Origin: Phoronis australis
Lineage: Eukaryota > Phoronida > Phoronidae
Direction: 5' to 3'
Length of the DNA stretch: 55,179 bases
Assembly (NCBI GenBank): GCA_002633005.1
Contig: NMRA01000728.1
Span: forward strand, 3,385-58,563
Below, in pieces: positions 24,301-31,745 of the stretch. Position 1 is the stretch's first letter. Each line of letters starts with the position of its first letter. The notes under the pieces are model-generated. The model did no database searches, was not told where the DNA came from, and saw nothing but the letters and a program-made list of their open reading frames with translations. The translations under genes were made by a program, and so were the position numbers.

Positions 24301-26331
24301 TTCTTGATGCCTTTGGTTTATTATTATTTCAATAGATTAACACATGAATTTAAAAAACCAAGTTCAGACGACTTCCATTTCAAGTGTTCTTGTAATTCTG
24401 TCGCTGAGATTACCACTTCCACTCAAATTTCAATTATATATGTGGTTAAATTAAAAGGTGACATTCTTTTTACTCACTGCTGAAAATGAAAAAAAAATGA
24501 AAACTGCGATATTAGGCTTGATTATCTGTGATTCACTGGTCTTTACATCTCCTTGGCGAAAAACAATTTAATTATGCCAGCAAATGGAGTTGAAAGGAAT
24601 CATCAAATGAAGCAAGCAAAATATTGGAAGGTTGACTGCTTGTAGCCATTGCAATACATGTACACAGCTGTCTTCCTGGTCTGACATCACAGACGGTTAT
24701 GTAACCACATGTGCGTAGCGTGCGTTCAGTAGACGCTAGGACCTACGCTAGGACCTTGCTAAAACCTAGTCAAAGTCACGTGCTCTCATTTAAAATGCAC
24801 GGCTCACGTAATCTCGCGAAATCTTACTTTTTAGCGAGGTCCTAGTGTCACTGAACGGGAGGCTTTTCTCAGAATCAGTGACTCCGTTGAAGTCGAATAA
24901 GGTCATTACTGCTGGGCTTTTCTCATTAAAGAAGCTGTGCGGACAAGAACTGCCCTGTGCAACAGATTCAAACAGTGCTATTATTTGTTTTGAAAAGCTA
25001 TTGTTTTGGTGTGAAACTATGTCCTTAACAGTGTATTGCATTAGTCCCTACACTTAATCACACCGTCAATGTCTGCACCTCTTAACAACATACGGAGGTG
25101 ATATCCACTGCTGCCATACTTGGTACTACGAAAGAGGCTCAACGAAGCCAAAATGGATTGGAGAAAAGCAGTGCTTGCTTCATGCCTGAATTCACACATT
25201 CGAATAGTGCGCACACTTTGTTAGTGTCGCCAAAGTCTACGATGCCGAAAGAAGTAGCAGATGCAGTCAAATTACATCTTATCTTGTGTTGTCATCTCTT
25301 TCTCGTCCGCAGTCTAGTGATCCCGTGCATGGGTCAATGTTAAGGGCTGTAGCTGGTTTAACAAAGTATCCGTCGTAGCAGTCTGCTCCTGTATGCCACT
25401 CCCAGTCTTATTTAACAGAAGCAGACGTGGTGTTCCTGCTCTGAGTAACTCGCTTTATTCGTAATATCGCTCTCTGAGCTGAGACGAAAGCTGAGACTTC
25501 AGGCCATCGCATGTAATGACCTAACTCGTAGTTAGTCCACTAAACTATCCGTTTCTGCCAACGTCTTGTCCCAAATCACGGCGTGTGTTTTCAGTCGAAA
25601 TTTTTGTAATATTGATAGAATTACGGTATCCATTTTGCCACAATCCTACGTCTTCGCAGACTGAGCTGTATTAAATTGATGACGTCTTGACCTAGTTACG
25701 ATGTCAATGACGCTCATTGTGTACTTTAGTCTTGAAATAAGTTGCTTTGCCGTTACAATATATTAGTATATCTCCCTTTTAGTAACCAGTACAGGCCTAT
25801 TGAGCATTCTTGTCACTCTTAGCAAGCTGCCGCTGAAGATGAAACCTTATTACGTGATGTTTACGTTCAACTTTTTCGTTATGATATTTTTCTTGGTAGA
25901 GTAGTTCACATTTTTTTTAAATTTGCCATACCTTTACGCATTCGATGTCGAAAACCTTCAAACCAGTCAAAAATGCGACATGGCAGACCAGTTTTTGTCA
26001 TCATTTGGACTACTTTCTTATCTTTCACTCTTTTCATGTGATACTGATTACACTTTCGAAACTTTCCGCACTTGCTGTTGATCTAATCTTAGTTGAACAT
26101 TCAGTGTGTACACCTTGCATTATACTCTGTCATTTGTTGACTGACAGGAGCGAGGAACCCGTGAAGGCGAGTCAAGGTTCATTGATTGATCCGGTAGTTG
26201 GGCAGGAGAGTGACGAAGACAGCCTACACGAATACGGCGACATTGACACGGGCAAGTTCAACGAAGACGGCTCTTTAATTGGACAGTATGGCGGATCGAA
26301 GAAGCAGCGGCCGACGGACTCGGTCGTTTAG
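3000..26331 (+). CDS. Single-Ig membrane receptor with L1-family (FIGQY-type) cytoplasmic tail, 5' incomplete
   Basis: Gene-level entry for exons 3000-3364 (or the allele at 3717-4057), 11087-11155, 17328-17471, 20247-20314 and 26155-26331. In order the protein has an Ig-like domain, a short Thr/Ser/Val stalk with two N-glycosylation sites, one transmembrane helix followed by RRNR, and a tail that ends with the L1-family ankyrin-binding motif and SVV. In known L1 CAMs the FIGQY tyrosine binds ankyrin unless phosphorylated. Here Phe is Leu (LIGQY). Introns are about 7.0, 6.2, 2.8 and 5.8 kb. Phase-1 junctions link the first four exons. Fibronectin III exons typical of L1 proteins were not found between Ig and stalk. 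The signal peptide is not identified. The function as an adhesion or recognition receptor anchored to spectrin-ankyrin is inferred. It could instead be the 3' end of a longer L1-type gene. Confidence 0.75.
3031..3715 (+). repeat. Haplotype-overlap copy 1 (paired with 3717-4422)
   Basis: This segment starts with tcaaaaccacaccg and ends with acttgaggacaa just before the n at 3716. The sequence after the n starts with the same bases and ends with the same bases at 4422. The copies differ by scattered substitutions, a 7-bp deletion in the Ig exon, a change in a T/AT run near 3500/4190 and an insertion near 4312-4330. The layout X-n-X is that of two allelic contig ends placed side by side, not of a real exon duplication. 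Confidence 0.8.
3716..3716. other. Single-n assembly joint
   Basis: One undetermined base between two near-identical 0.7-kb segments. It marks an unmerged overlap of two haplotypes. Confidence 0.85.
3717..4057 (+). CDS. Ig-like exon, haplotype B (intact frame, 5' cut by the n)
   Basis: This copy begins inside the exon, because bases equivalent to 3000-3030 lie only in copy A. It then keeps one open frame to the donor gatgtag|gtatgg at 4057/4058. All Ig landmarks are present: Cys in YTFSC, Trp in TSWYF, a GGSVLTVDLS E-strand-like segment, and FNGFYTCVVV with the second Cys. Adding the 31 bases from copy A gives 372 nt, a multiple of three, with phase 1 at both ends, as is usual for Ig exons in animal receptors. 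Coding differences from copy A include Ala/Val, Lys/Gln and Tyr/Phe. The domain looks V-like, but the subclass is not certain. Confidence 0.82.
3717..4422 (+). repeat. Haplotype-overlap copy 2 (paired with 3031-3715)
   Basis: Second member of the X-n-X pair. After 4422 the sequence continues uniquely (gctcaagaag), while copy 1 stops at the n. This is what is expected if copy 1 is the end of one contig and copy 2 the start of the next. Confidence 0.8.
4423..6686. other. Intron 1, first part; no recognised gene
   Basis: A minus-strand frame of 127 codons (4339-4722) starts with MKIKKSELL and has no recognisable domain. It partly overlaps the haplotype repeat, and I do not call it a gene. A GC-richer stretch at 6240-6480 precedes the LINE remnant and may be its 5' part. 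Elsewhere the sequence is AT-rich with short random frames. Confidence 0.5.
6687..9216 (+). pseudogene. Broken non-LTR retrotransposon (LINE) ORF2 remnant
   Basis: A LINE polyprotein can be followed across several frameshifts and stops. At 6687-7118 is the linker, with the typical PPWWDDDL motif and a basic region. At 7150-7607 are the RT fingers (NGKAGGYDG, then NNYRGISLL). At 7630-7790 comes PQAGFRKGYSTIDQ followed by motif A (FVDFSK). At 7839-8132 are motif B (TRQGCMISPLLF) and the catalytic motif C (LLYADDMLL). At 8446-8745 lies the C-terminal region, with KFCKRILGVA. At 8905-9216 is a Cys/His region (CSGCVEDEYHVVLVC). The endonuclease domain was not found, so the copy is 5' truncated or decayed. 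No poly(A) tail or target duplication is seen. The family is within the CR1/L2/Jockey-like range; the exact clade cannot be told by eye. It is not functional and sits in intron 1 of the Ig gene, same strand. Confidence 0.88.
9217..11086. other. Intron 1, last part; no recognised gene
   Basis: AT-rich intronic sequence. A 14-bp tandem doublet (tgggactgatcaca twice) lies at 10229-10256. The branch and pyrimidine region ctctctgttgcag ends at 11086 and is the acceptor of the stalk exon. Confidence 0.5.
11087..11155 (+). CDS. Stalk exon, Thr/Ser/Val-rich, two N-glycosylation sites
   Basis: A 69-nt exon between acceptor ttgcag (11081-11086) and donor gttagt (11156). In phase 1 it continues the Ig exon and reads TTTVNSTTTELVV, then SSTVVNFTT. 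It carries the sequons NST and NFT and many Thr/Ser residues suited to O-glycosylation. It fits a membrane-proximal stalk. The call depends on the matching phase at both ends (Ig exon ends with one extra base, TM exon begins with two) and on the extracellular composition. No homologue is recognised. Confidence 0.7.
11156..12633. other. Intron 2, first part; nothing recognised
   Basis: AT-rich intronic sequence with only short frames. No terminal repeats, transposon proteins or exons could be recognised. Confidence 0.5.
12634..12961 (+). repeat. Haplotype-overlap copy 1 (paired with 12963-13290)
   Basis: This 328-bp segment starts with gttctgatcc and ends with cctgtcattga. It is followed by an n and then by a copy of equal length. 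The visible difference is one base (gctacaccgg against gctacacagg). Again the layout is X-n-X. Confidence 0.85.
12963..13290 (+). repeat. Haplotype-overlap copy 2; contains a short GC-rich ATGGCGG segment
   Basis: Second allele copy, continuing uniquely after 13290. Both copies hold an open frame from an ATG in aaaaATGGCGGAAAAC that reads MAENTGSPATSVRKCGGSLC and then a YGC. The Cys pattern faintly recalls a zinc-binding N terminus, but there is too little to call a gene. The frame runs on to 13360 in this copy. Confidence 0.8.
13291..13730. other. Intron 2, spacer before the repeat array
   Basis: No gene or repeat recognised. The first array unit follows immediately. Confidence 0.45.
13731..14790 (+). 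repeat. Left arm of a large inverted repeat: about 7 tandem units of about 160 bp
   Basis: Diverged units recur near 13748, 13909, 14070, 14228, 14396, 14540 and 14645. Each carries 'atgcaaattaagg', then 'ccgccattat(t/g)c', 'aaaattcta', a 'taatttccttaccaagcac' or 'agctatggtaccaggcacc' segment and 'catgtttccatggtcagtgaattta'. The core 'tttgcataatttatgcaaat' is nearly palindromic and holds two octamer-type (ATGCAAAT) motifs in opposite orientation. The unit reappears in reverse orientation at 16480-17050, so the two arrays can pair as the arms of a foldback structure. Confidence 0.8.
14791..16479. other. Spacer between the inverted arms; unrecognised frames
   Basis: The 1.7-kb loop between the inverted arrays holds several modest frames: minus 14844-15191 (115 codons), plus 15389-15682 (97 codons) and plus 15776-16078 (100 codons, very basic with REMARN, PRQQR and KRKQ). 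I recognise none of them. They may be the remains of a protein carried by a foldback-type element, but no catalytic motif can be named. Confidence 0.4.
16480..17050 (-). repeat. Right arm of the large inverted repeat: about 4 units in reverse orientation
   Basis: Reverse-oriented units lie near 16500, 16675, 16855 and 17020. Each reads 'ataatggcngcc(c)ttaatttgcataaattatgc', later 'gaccatggaaacatg' and 'tgcctggtacagtagctata'. The last unit, reverse-complemented, matches the first unit of the left arm over most of its length (for example 'ccattatgcaaaattctat' then 'tttccttacc' and 'agcactgcag'). The outermost units of the two arms are therefore the most alike, as in an element with long terminal inverted repeats. 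Confidence 0.8.
17051..17327. other. Intron 2, end, with acceptor of the TM exon
   Basis: No repeat or gene is seen. A pyrimidine-rich tract at 17305-17325 ends with cacag at 17327 and serves the transmembrane exon. Confidence 0.5.
17328..17471 (+). CDS. Transmembrane exon of the Ig/L1-tail receptor
   Basis: A 144-nt exon between cacag (ending 17327) and the strong donor gtaagt (17472). In phase 1 it reads DCLAPVAAAGLSLCWTS, then a hydrophobic run VTVASVVLIVL, eight Ile in a row and VMI, followed by the stop-transfer RRNRQ. This is a typical single-pass type I segment of about 25 residues. The eight Ile codons are all ATC (17411-17434), a trinucleotide microsatellite inside the helix-coding sequence. 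The exon ends AGA G, phase 1. Confidence 0.82.
17472..18204. other. Intron 3, first part; nothing recognised
   Basis: Short frames only. No exon or transposon is recognised before the TA-flanked element. Confidence 0.5.
18205..19496. mobile_element. TIR DNA element of about 1.3 kb flanked by TA
   Basis: The left end CGGTTCGTTGATTATTCC (18205-18222) and the right end GGATAATCAACGAACCG (19480-19496) are inverted repeats with one mismatch. Both are flanked by TA (18203-18204 and 19497-19498), as after TA-target insertion. Similarity continues inwards: both ends carry 'ccggaagt.a.gtttagg.ggtta' about 50-90 bases in. Inside are short coding-like frames: plus from 18462 (MSGIGDPYQTRGRGDEEVF), and minus 18596-19009, with an acidic Ser-rich stretch and then KFNVDLTKVLELFKRC, resembling a segment seen in transposon-encoded proteins. 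No DDE triad is visible, so the copy is probably non-autonomous. The superfamily is uncertain; the TA target suggests Tc1/mariner-like. Confidence 0.7.
19497..20246. other. Intron 3, last part; nothing recognised
   Basis: No exon, repeat or transposon was recognised. The acceptor atgacaaag at 20238-20246 has a poor pyrimidine tract (ctcattttcaa). Confidence 0.45.
20247..20314 (+). CDS. First cytoplasmic exon of the Ig/L1-tail receptor
   Basis: A 68-nt exon with donor gtaagt at 20315. Entering in phase 1 from the TM exon it reads KRAGHNQERDLAQTADPMLL and then ST, with no stop, and leaves in phase 0. The two other frames hit stops in or directly at the donor. It is hydrophilic, as expected for a juxtamembrane cytoplasmic segment. 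The acceptor is weaker than the others, so this exon is less certain than the TM and last exons. No known binding motif is visible. Confidence 0.6.
20315..20716. other. Intron 4, start; nothing recognised
   Basis: Only short frames. No repeat recognised before the MITE. Confidence 0.45.
20717..20906 (-). mobile_element. hAT-like MITE, family A copy 2 (reverse)
   Basis: It starts CATGCGCGCAC and ends GGGTGCGAGCATG, with the family interior in reverse ('gaaccttttactaagaaaaa', 'ttttgtctcttttcccac', 'tttttgcccatttct'). It is shorter than the 30094 copy, so internally deleted. No clear target duplication. Confidence 0.6.
20907..24716. other. Intron 4, middle; no recognised gene
   Basis: Opposed frames at 21585-21846 are shadows of each other and carry no recognisable domain. 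An AATAAA at about 22040 might serve a truncated transcript, but no exon points to it. A (TGT)n microsatellite lies at 23928-23950. Otherwise AT-rich sequence. Confidence 0.45.
24717..24864 (+). mobile_element. Small TIR element (MITE), family B copy 1
   Basis: A 148-bp unit with imperfect terminal inverted repeats: AGCGTGCGTTCAGTAGACGC at the left, and the reverse complement of the right end begins AGCCTCCCGTTCAGTGACAC. Both continue with CTAGGACCT or a close form. A second copy in reverse orientation lies at 40463-40618. The interior is shared ('ctagtcaaagtcacgtg', 'tctcatttaaaat'). Non-coding. No target duplication is clear, and the superfamily is unknown. Confidence 0.7.
24865..26154. other. 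Intron 4, end, with last-exon acceptor
   Basis: No gene recognised. Two candidate acceptors precede the last exon: gacag ending at 26147 and gcgag ending at 26154. Only the second keeps the frame from the exon at 20247. The first is closer to consensus, so the junction should be treated as probable only. Confidence 0.45.
26155..26331 (+). CDS. Last exon: L1-family ankyrin-binding tail with C-terminal PDZ-type motif
   Basis: The frame reads EPVKASQGSLIDPVV, then QESDEDSLHEYGDIDTGKF, NEDGSLIGQYGGSKK and QRPTDSVV, followed by TAG at 26329-26331. The block from acidic DSL.EYG to FNEDGS.IGQY is the hallmark of the cytoplasmic tail of L1, neurofascin, NrCAM and neuroglian. In those proteins it recruits ankyrin, and phosphorylation of the FIGQY tyrosine blocks this. 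Here FIGQY is LIGQY and the tyrosine is kept. The last three residues (SVV) fit a class I PDZ ligand (S/T-x-hydrophobic). This is the strongest family match in the window. The exact acceptor is less sure than the coding frame. Confidence 0.88.
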   Translation, partial: EPVKASQGSLIDPVVGQESDEDSLHEYGDIDTGKFNEDGSLIGQYGGSKKQRPTDSVV

Positions 26332-27313
26332 TCATTGATTGGGTTATATTCCAAGGAATTGGATGAGTTAATTGTGGTGCTATTAATGTGTAGAGTCTAC
26401 TTCTTTTCCGGTGTGTTCTGCTTTTACTCAGCTCGCCGGCGATGGAAAAGAGGCCGACTTTTTCTTCTCTTCTTGCTTTATTTTAATTTGTATTTTAGTA
26501 TTACGAAAAATTATGTGGCAATGCAGACTGGGTGATTTTTGATTGGTAAAGCCTGCGGTTGCGTTTAGACTCTAAGACTTGAATGGATTGTGTTGTAAGT
26601 AAACAGTGGTTATATGCCTATGCTTAAGGTTTTGTGCATTCAAATGTATTGGAAGTGTTGTAATTTCGGACTTCATAAGAGATAGATGGTGATTTTGTCC
26701 TGCATTTTACATAAGTCTGTTCTGTTGTGCGTAAAAACGTGTACTTTTCTGTGAGATGTGGTTATTGTATCGATCAAGTGGTGATTTCAACGCGCGTGTT
26801 GCGTTATTCTCTATAGGATGGCATGATGGTGTAATTTTGTATTCTTACAATAGGGAGCAACGCAATGTTGTACGACCTTCTCATTGGTGCTACGAAAATG
26901 AGCCGATAGGTGTTGCGAATTCTAAGTGATATCACTCGTTTTGTTACTGTAATTTTTTATTACATTTGTATAATGCACAGTCCGCAAAGTCTCAAGCCTG
27001 TAGACGTTTATTTTATGACATCGACTTCTACTAGAATTGGTGTTAATGCTCATGGTTAGGGATATCAAATCTATTGGACTGTTTAAGTTCGAAAAGATTT
27101 GTAGTTTGACATTTTAATTAGATGATTTTCACGTAAAGTTTAATATTTTGGGGTTTCTAGTATTCCAACCTTGTTTGTTTATTTTGCATAATTCTAAATT
27201 AAACTTGTCTGTACATGTATACGTTGATCTTATGCTGTAGCTCGCATCCTTTAACAAAAGTGTTCGCTTTGCAAGCCGTTGTTCTTAAGAGATTTTAGCA
27301 ATAAAATTGCATA
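26332..27313 (+). other. 3' UTR of the Ig/L1-tail gene
   Basis: AT/GT-rich non-coding sequence running from the stop codon to the first AATAAA in good position, just before the n at 27314. About 970 bases long. The extent is inferred from the poly(A) signal alone. Confidence 0.5.
27300..27305 (+). terminator. Poly(A) signal AATAAA
   Basis: Canonical AATAAA about 970 bases after the stop codon of the L1-tail exon. The cleavage region is interrupted by an undetermined base at 27314. Confidence 0.5.
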
Positions 27314-27314
27314 N
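27314..27314. other. Single-n assembly joint without visible flanking repeat
   Basis: Unlike five other n positions, I cannot see the preceding bases repeated after this one. Confidence 0.6.
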
Positions 27315-30093
27315 TTATTATAAAGTCAATTTCAGGAAAGGTGCGTTATGGCTGCTACAGAGTGTCAAATGTGGCCGAAAATGGCTTCAGTGAAAACCTG
27401 AAAAATAACCGTTTTTGCCTCACAAATTCAAAACGTATAAATTTAAAAATGGATTTTGAAAGTTATGCCATTACATTATTCAGCCATTGCCCTTTCAATT
27501 CGTATTATTCATTTGTTTTGACCGTATCATACATGCTAGTAAAATGCATTCAAACATGCCTACTTCGACGCCCAATTTTGTTGCAAAATGGAGGTACAGG
27601 TCATAAAAAGAAAAATAATGAATGAAAATTCTTAAAAAGTGAGGTTTTTCTACTTCTCAACAAATCAAACTTATGTGCTAAGTTTCAAAAAAATCGGTGA
27701 TTTTGGGTATAGACTCTACCTGTTGGTTTTTATATGGAGTCACTCTTAATTATTTTTAGTCTGGTTTTTGTCTTCTGCTTCTTTATCTGCCAAACCACAC
27801 AGAGGATCGTTATGAAGATAGTTGTTCCTACAGACAAGTTCATGACTGACGTGGATTTTCAAATTAGTCCAACTACTGTGATACCCCTTAATGATATTTT
27901 TTCGCATCAAAGTCTGTATCTCCTAAACCCGTTGCAAGATCATGTGTTTTTGAAATTTTGCATTACGTGTTCCATTTAACTTTACAGCAGATGGATGAAT
28001 TCGACTACTGCTGTGGTTTTACGTTTGTCTTTGTACCTTTGGAGTTCTTTGACGGATTTTCATAACATGTGGCGAATAATTTTGAGAGACGACGAGAACT
28101 TCCCATTTTTGGATGGATTCAATGTATTCTGAGCCATCTAATTGCCATTTTATGATAAATATAAGCACCCCTAGAAGCACACCGAAACATCGTCGAGTGA
28201 CTGGAAGCTCTAAAGATTACGTGCCACATATGTAGGAGTTTATTATCTCTGCTGTGAAGCACTTGACCATTTACTTCGCATTACATGGAAATGAATGCAG
28301 GGGTTTGTTGATTGTTTCGAAGAAGTCCGTGTATGGACTTTCTACAGTTCTATGAACTTTTTAAGCTCACGCCAAATAGACCAATTGTAAGATTCTGTCT
28401 TAAATTTCTTGCACCACCATATTCTTCACCATTCCTATTGGGGGTATAAATATAAATATGTTCTATTACTGGTTAAAACAAACTGAGTTATTTCTTCATT
28501 TCAGTTCACTATTTAGAAAATTAAATTGCACACAATTTCCTCACCCAAAAGAGTTGACAACGATACTAACATGCATGACTTAATTCATTGTCATGGCAAC
28601 TATGTAAATTTCAACAAAACATTGTTGGATTCTCCACTATTGGATGGGTCATTTGTTAGTATGGTGAACGTACTTGATCACGTCTCTTAACCTGAATATT
28701 TCCTTTTGTACATCTGCATTGGTACATTTTTCCAGTTACAAATTATATTTCGTCGCTAGCACCGAAATACTTTTTAAAGTACAATTGAATTACTAATCAG
28801 AAAATTGCATTTTAAGTGAAAGCTGCTAAAAGAAAAATGACGAACTCGTCAAAATTGCTTCACAGCTTTGCCCAACTATGGTGAAAACGGACAAGAAAGC
28901 TTGGGTTGACCAGGCTAACCTGTGCTGCAGATCTACTTGGGTTTCAACAGGAGCAATAAAATGACACACTGCATCCTCACAGTCCACCCAAATTTAAACA
29001 TTGCAGCCTTTGGATATGAATCGGAAAGCTCGCTAATTTTTATCGTTGAAAATGTCAAATTTAATGAAGCATTCTTGGCGGTCACAAATACAGTAAACAC
29101 TTGATTAAGCAACATTACAATTAGAATTACAGGCATTCACTTGAATTTGAAAAAAGTTAGTGGCGATTTTTAGTGGTAAAGAAAAAAGACGCTTACTATA
29201 ACCAAAACGTGTCGACCGAAATTTAATGAAGCTCTGATGGCGAAGCGTCAGTGGGTAAAAGGGAAAGTGCAGGTACAAAATGTCATGACGGGTAAGTAAT
29301 GTTGAAGCCCTTTGACAATTTTAGTGAATCTGCCATGAGATGTCAAAATCGAAAGTGCCGCTAAAATGGAAAAAAGCAGCAAGACAGTTGCGTTCCGTAC
29401 CCCAATTTTTGTGACGAAAGTGATATCAAAACACTCTTCACGAGTTATAGTCATGAATTAAAACCGTATCACGCGATCATACTAGCCTATCCTACAGGGA
29501 ACGCTTAACTTCAATCTTGAATAAAAGGTAACAGCGCGAGTTAACTCCGCAGTCAACGAGGTGGGTTAAACAGCGAAGCGTCGACGCTTCTCTGCAATGG
29601 GAACACTGTATGAAACTTCGTTGCCATAGGAATCATAGGCAGAGATCACTGAAACTGTCATACTGAGGTGTGACGGAGCGCAGCCCAGATGACGCTCGAA
29701 TCATACCGCGCTATGCTGAGCCTACATACGTCAAGGTTTCCGTTGCACGTTTGACAATTGAAGTCCAGTAAAGTTTTCTTGCACATCCTTGCCGCCACGA
29801 CGGAGAGGGGCGCTTGCCTTAGATATAAACTCAAAACAGTAGCATATTTGCGAACCTGAGGAAAAAGACTCACTTTTCACCGAAGCTGTCGATATTCAGA
29901 GGTAACACATGTTCGTTCCATTTACGACGTCCTTCGTCCAGATCATGATTCTGTTGACTTTTTCATCGGGAACGACATTGCATGTACAGTAGGGGACATT
30001 GTATCAGATCGGATCTTTTTCAGATTGTCCTTATTTGCGTTGAATAATTTGGTTCAATTAGATCGGAATTATGCAAGTTTCATTGTGCGTAAC
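27315..30093. other. Intergenic; no recognised gene
   Basis: Only short frames without domains (for example plus 27341-27625, and minus 28933-29136 with a hydrophobic start). None has splice context or a matching motif. Confidence 0.45.
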
Positions 30094-30347
30094 ATGCGCG
30101 CACCCAGGGGGGCTCGGGGGGCTCGAACGACCCCCCCCCCCATTTGGCGAAGTGGGCAAAACGTTCCGCCTCCGAGAAACAGACAGTCCGAGGAAATCAG
30201 ACAAAAGTCCACTAAACAAGGACAAACGTGCAATTCACAGTGGTGCTTCCGTTTTTTTAGACAGCGCGCTTTTTTGTTACCTAAAGGTTCACAACATCAA
30301 AACATCAGCAATTCGAGTCCCCCATATTGAAGGCTGGGTGCGCGCAT
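30094..30347 (+). mobile_element. hAT-like MITE, family A copy 3, with target-site duplication
   Basis: The best-preserved copy, 254 bp. Ends are ATGCGCGCACCC and GGGTGCGCGCAT, a perfect 12-bp inverted repeat. It is flanked by GCGTAAC on both sides (30087-30093 and 30348-30354); the duplication can be read as 7 or 8 bp because end and flank overlap by one base. An 8-bp duplication is typical of hAT elements. The interior has the family signatures ('gcgaagtgggcaaaa', 'gacaaaagtccacta'). Non-coding. Confidence 0.8.
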
Positions 30348-30546
30348 GCGTAACAATAGTTAACATGTTGACTGGTGAGAGTTCACTTGGGTACATTGTG
30401 ACTTATTCCGGGAGGTATTCCCAATTAGGGTACTAGTAGCGGGATCGGGATGTCCTGATCCTCCCGACAAACCGGAGCAACCAGTTAAACTAGGCAATAC
30501 AATAGTTACGTGTACATTGTTGATTCCTAATTTTGAGAACCAAGCA

Positions 30547-30781
30547 CATGCTCGATTCAGCCCTCCCCCCACTTGCCGAAGTGGGCAAAAAGGTCAGCCT
30601 CATGCAGAGAAAAAAAGTCTGAGAAAACGAGACAAAAGTCCACTAAGAAGCTGCAATTCGGGAATGCACAATGCACAATGCACAATGCACAGCTCTGACC
30701 GTACCCCGTTTTTAGTAAAAGGTCCACATGTCAGAAAATCGAAAAATTGAGCCCTTCTCCCCCCATATTTTAGGCAGGGGG
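30547..30781 (+). mobile_element. hAT-like MITE, family A copy 4, with 7-bp microsatellite
   Basis: The interior matches copy 3 ('cgaagtgggcaaaa', 'gagacaaaagtccacta', 'tagtaaaaggtccacatg', 'ttttaggcagggg'). The left terminus is decayed to CATGCTCG. Inside, AATGCAC is repeated four times (30663-30690), whereas the 35422 copy has about two units, so the microsatellite grew inside this copy. Confidence 0.65.
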
Positions 30782-31745
30782 CGGGGATGAGGAAACTGAA
30801 ACTTGCAGTTTATTGACCGGTAATGATATGAGATTACAAAATCAGGGGCTACCAAGATTTACTACACCTGTACGAACAGACATAAGCACACACAACCAAT
30901 ACCAATATACCCAACTTGCGAAATGATTGCACTTTGCCTTGGTAGTCCCCCCCCCCCTTGCATTGATGGTCATTGACACAACCTCAGAAGATAGAAATAT
31001 AACAGAGTACTAGCCTTATGTGAACGTTATGGCTTCCTCATGGATCTCCAGCAGTATATTACGCGTTAGAATAATAAGAATAAATAATCCAGACACAGAT
31101 TACAGACACACTCCATGTCAACGGTATGCTACAGCCTGAGTGGCTGCCAATAACAGCTGAACTTGACACTTTCGTTAGATATCAATCACAGCACCAATCG
31201 ATTTTAGAACGCTCCCTGGCACTAATCCAAAACTTCTGAAATGTATCCTTGTAGGCTCTGCAAGTTGTTATATAAAAACTTAATTGTCGCGGGGTAGCCG
31301 ACCTGAAACCTCCTTTTCTGGCTGTCGGTTATACAATTCAAACAGATGACTTCCGGTGGAAACTGCCTTACGAATACAACTCAACACAAAGGAATTTTTC
31401 ACGATAACTACGTTTTGTTAAGAATTGCGTAACTGGTATTGATTACATTGCACTAATCACGTAAGTTTCACACGGGGTTGGACATTGCGGTGCATTTATA
31501 CTGCTATTAGTAACCGGATGTTCGTCTACATTTTATTTAAATTCAAAAAGACCTGTGAATGATTAACTGCAGTTAATTCTGTGACCTGCATGGTTAAATA
31601 TTCGTTGTTTTATGGTTTTTATCTATATAAATGTTAAGGAAACATTCCGATAACATGAGCAAACATGAATTTCTTGTTGAACAATAATGGGAAAACTTCG
31701 AACAAAAAATCAAACATCTCACAATATTCAAATTTTAAACACTTG
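30782..31745. other. Intergenic; nothing recognised
   Basis: Short frames only. A C-run (about 10 bases) lies near 30949. No gene or transposon is identified. Confidence 0.45.
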
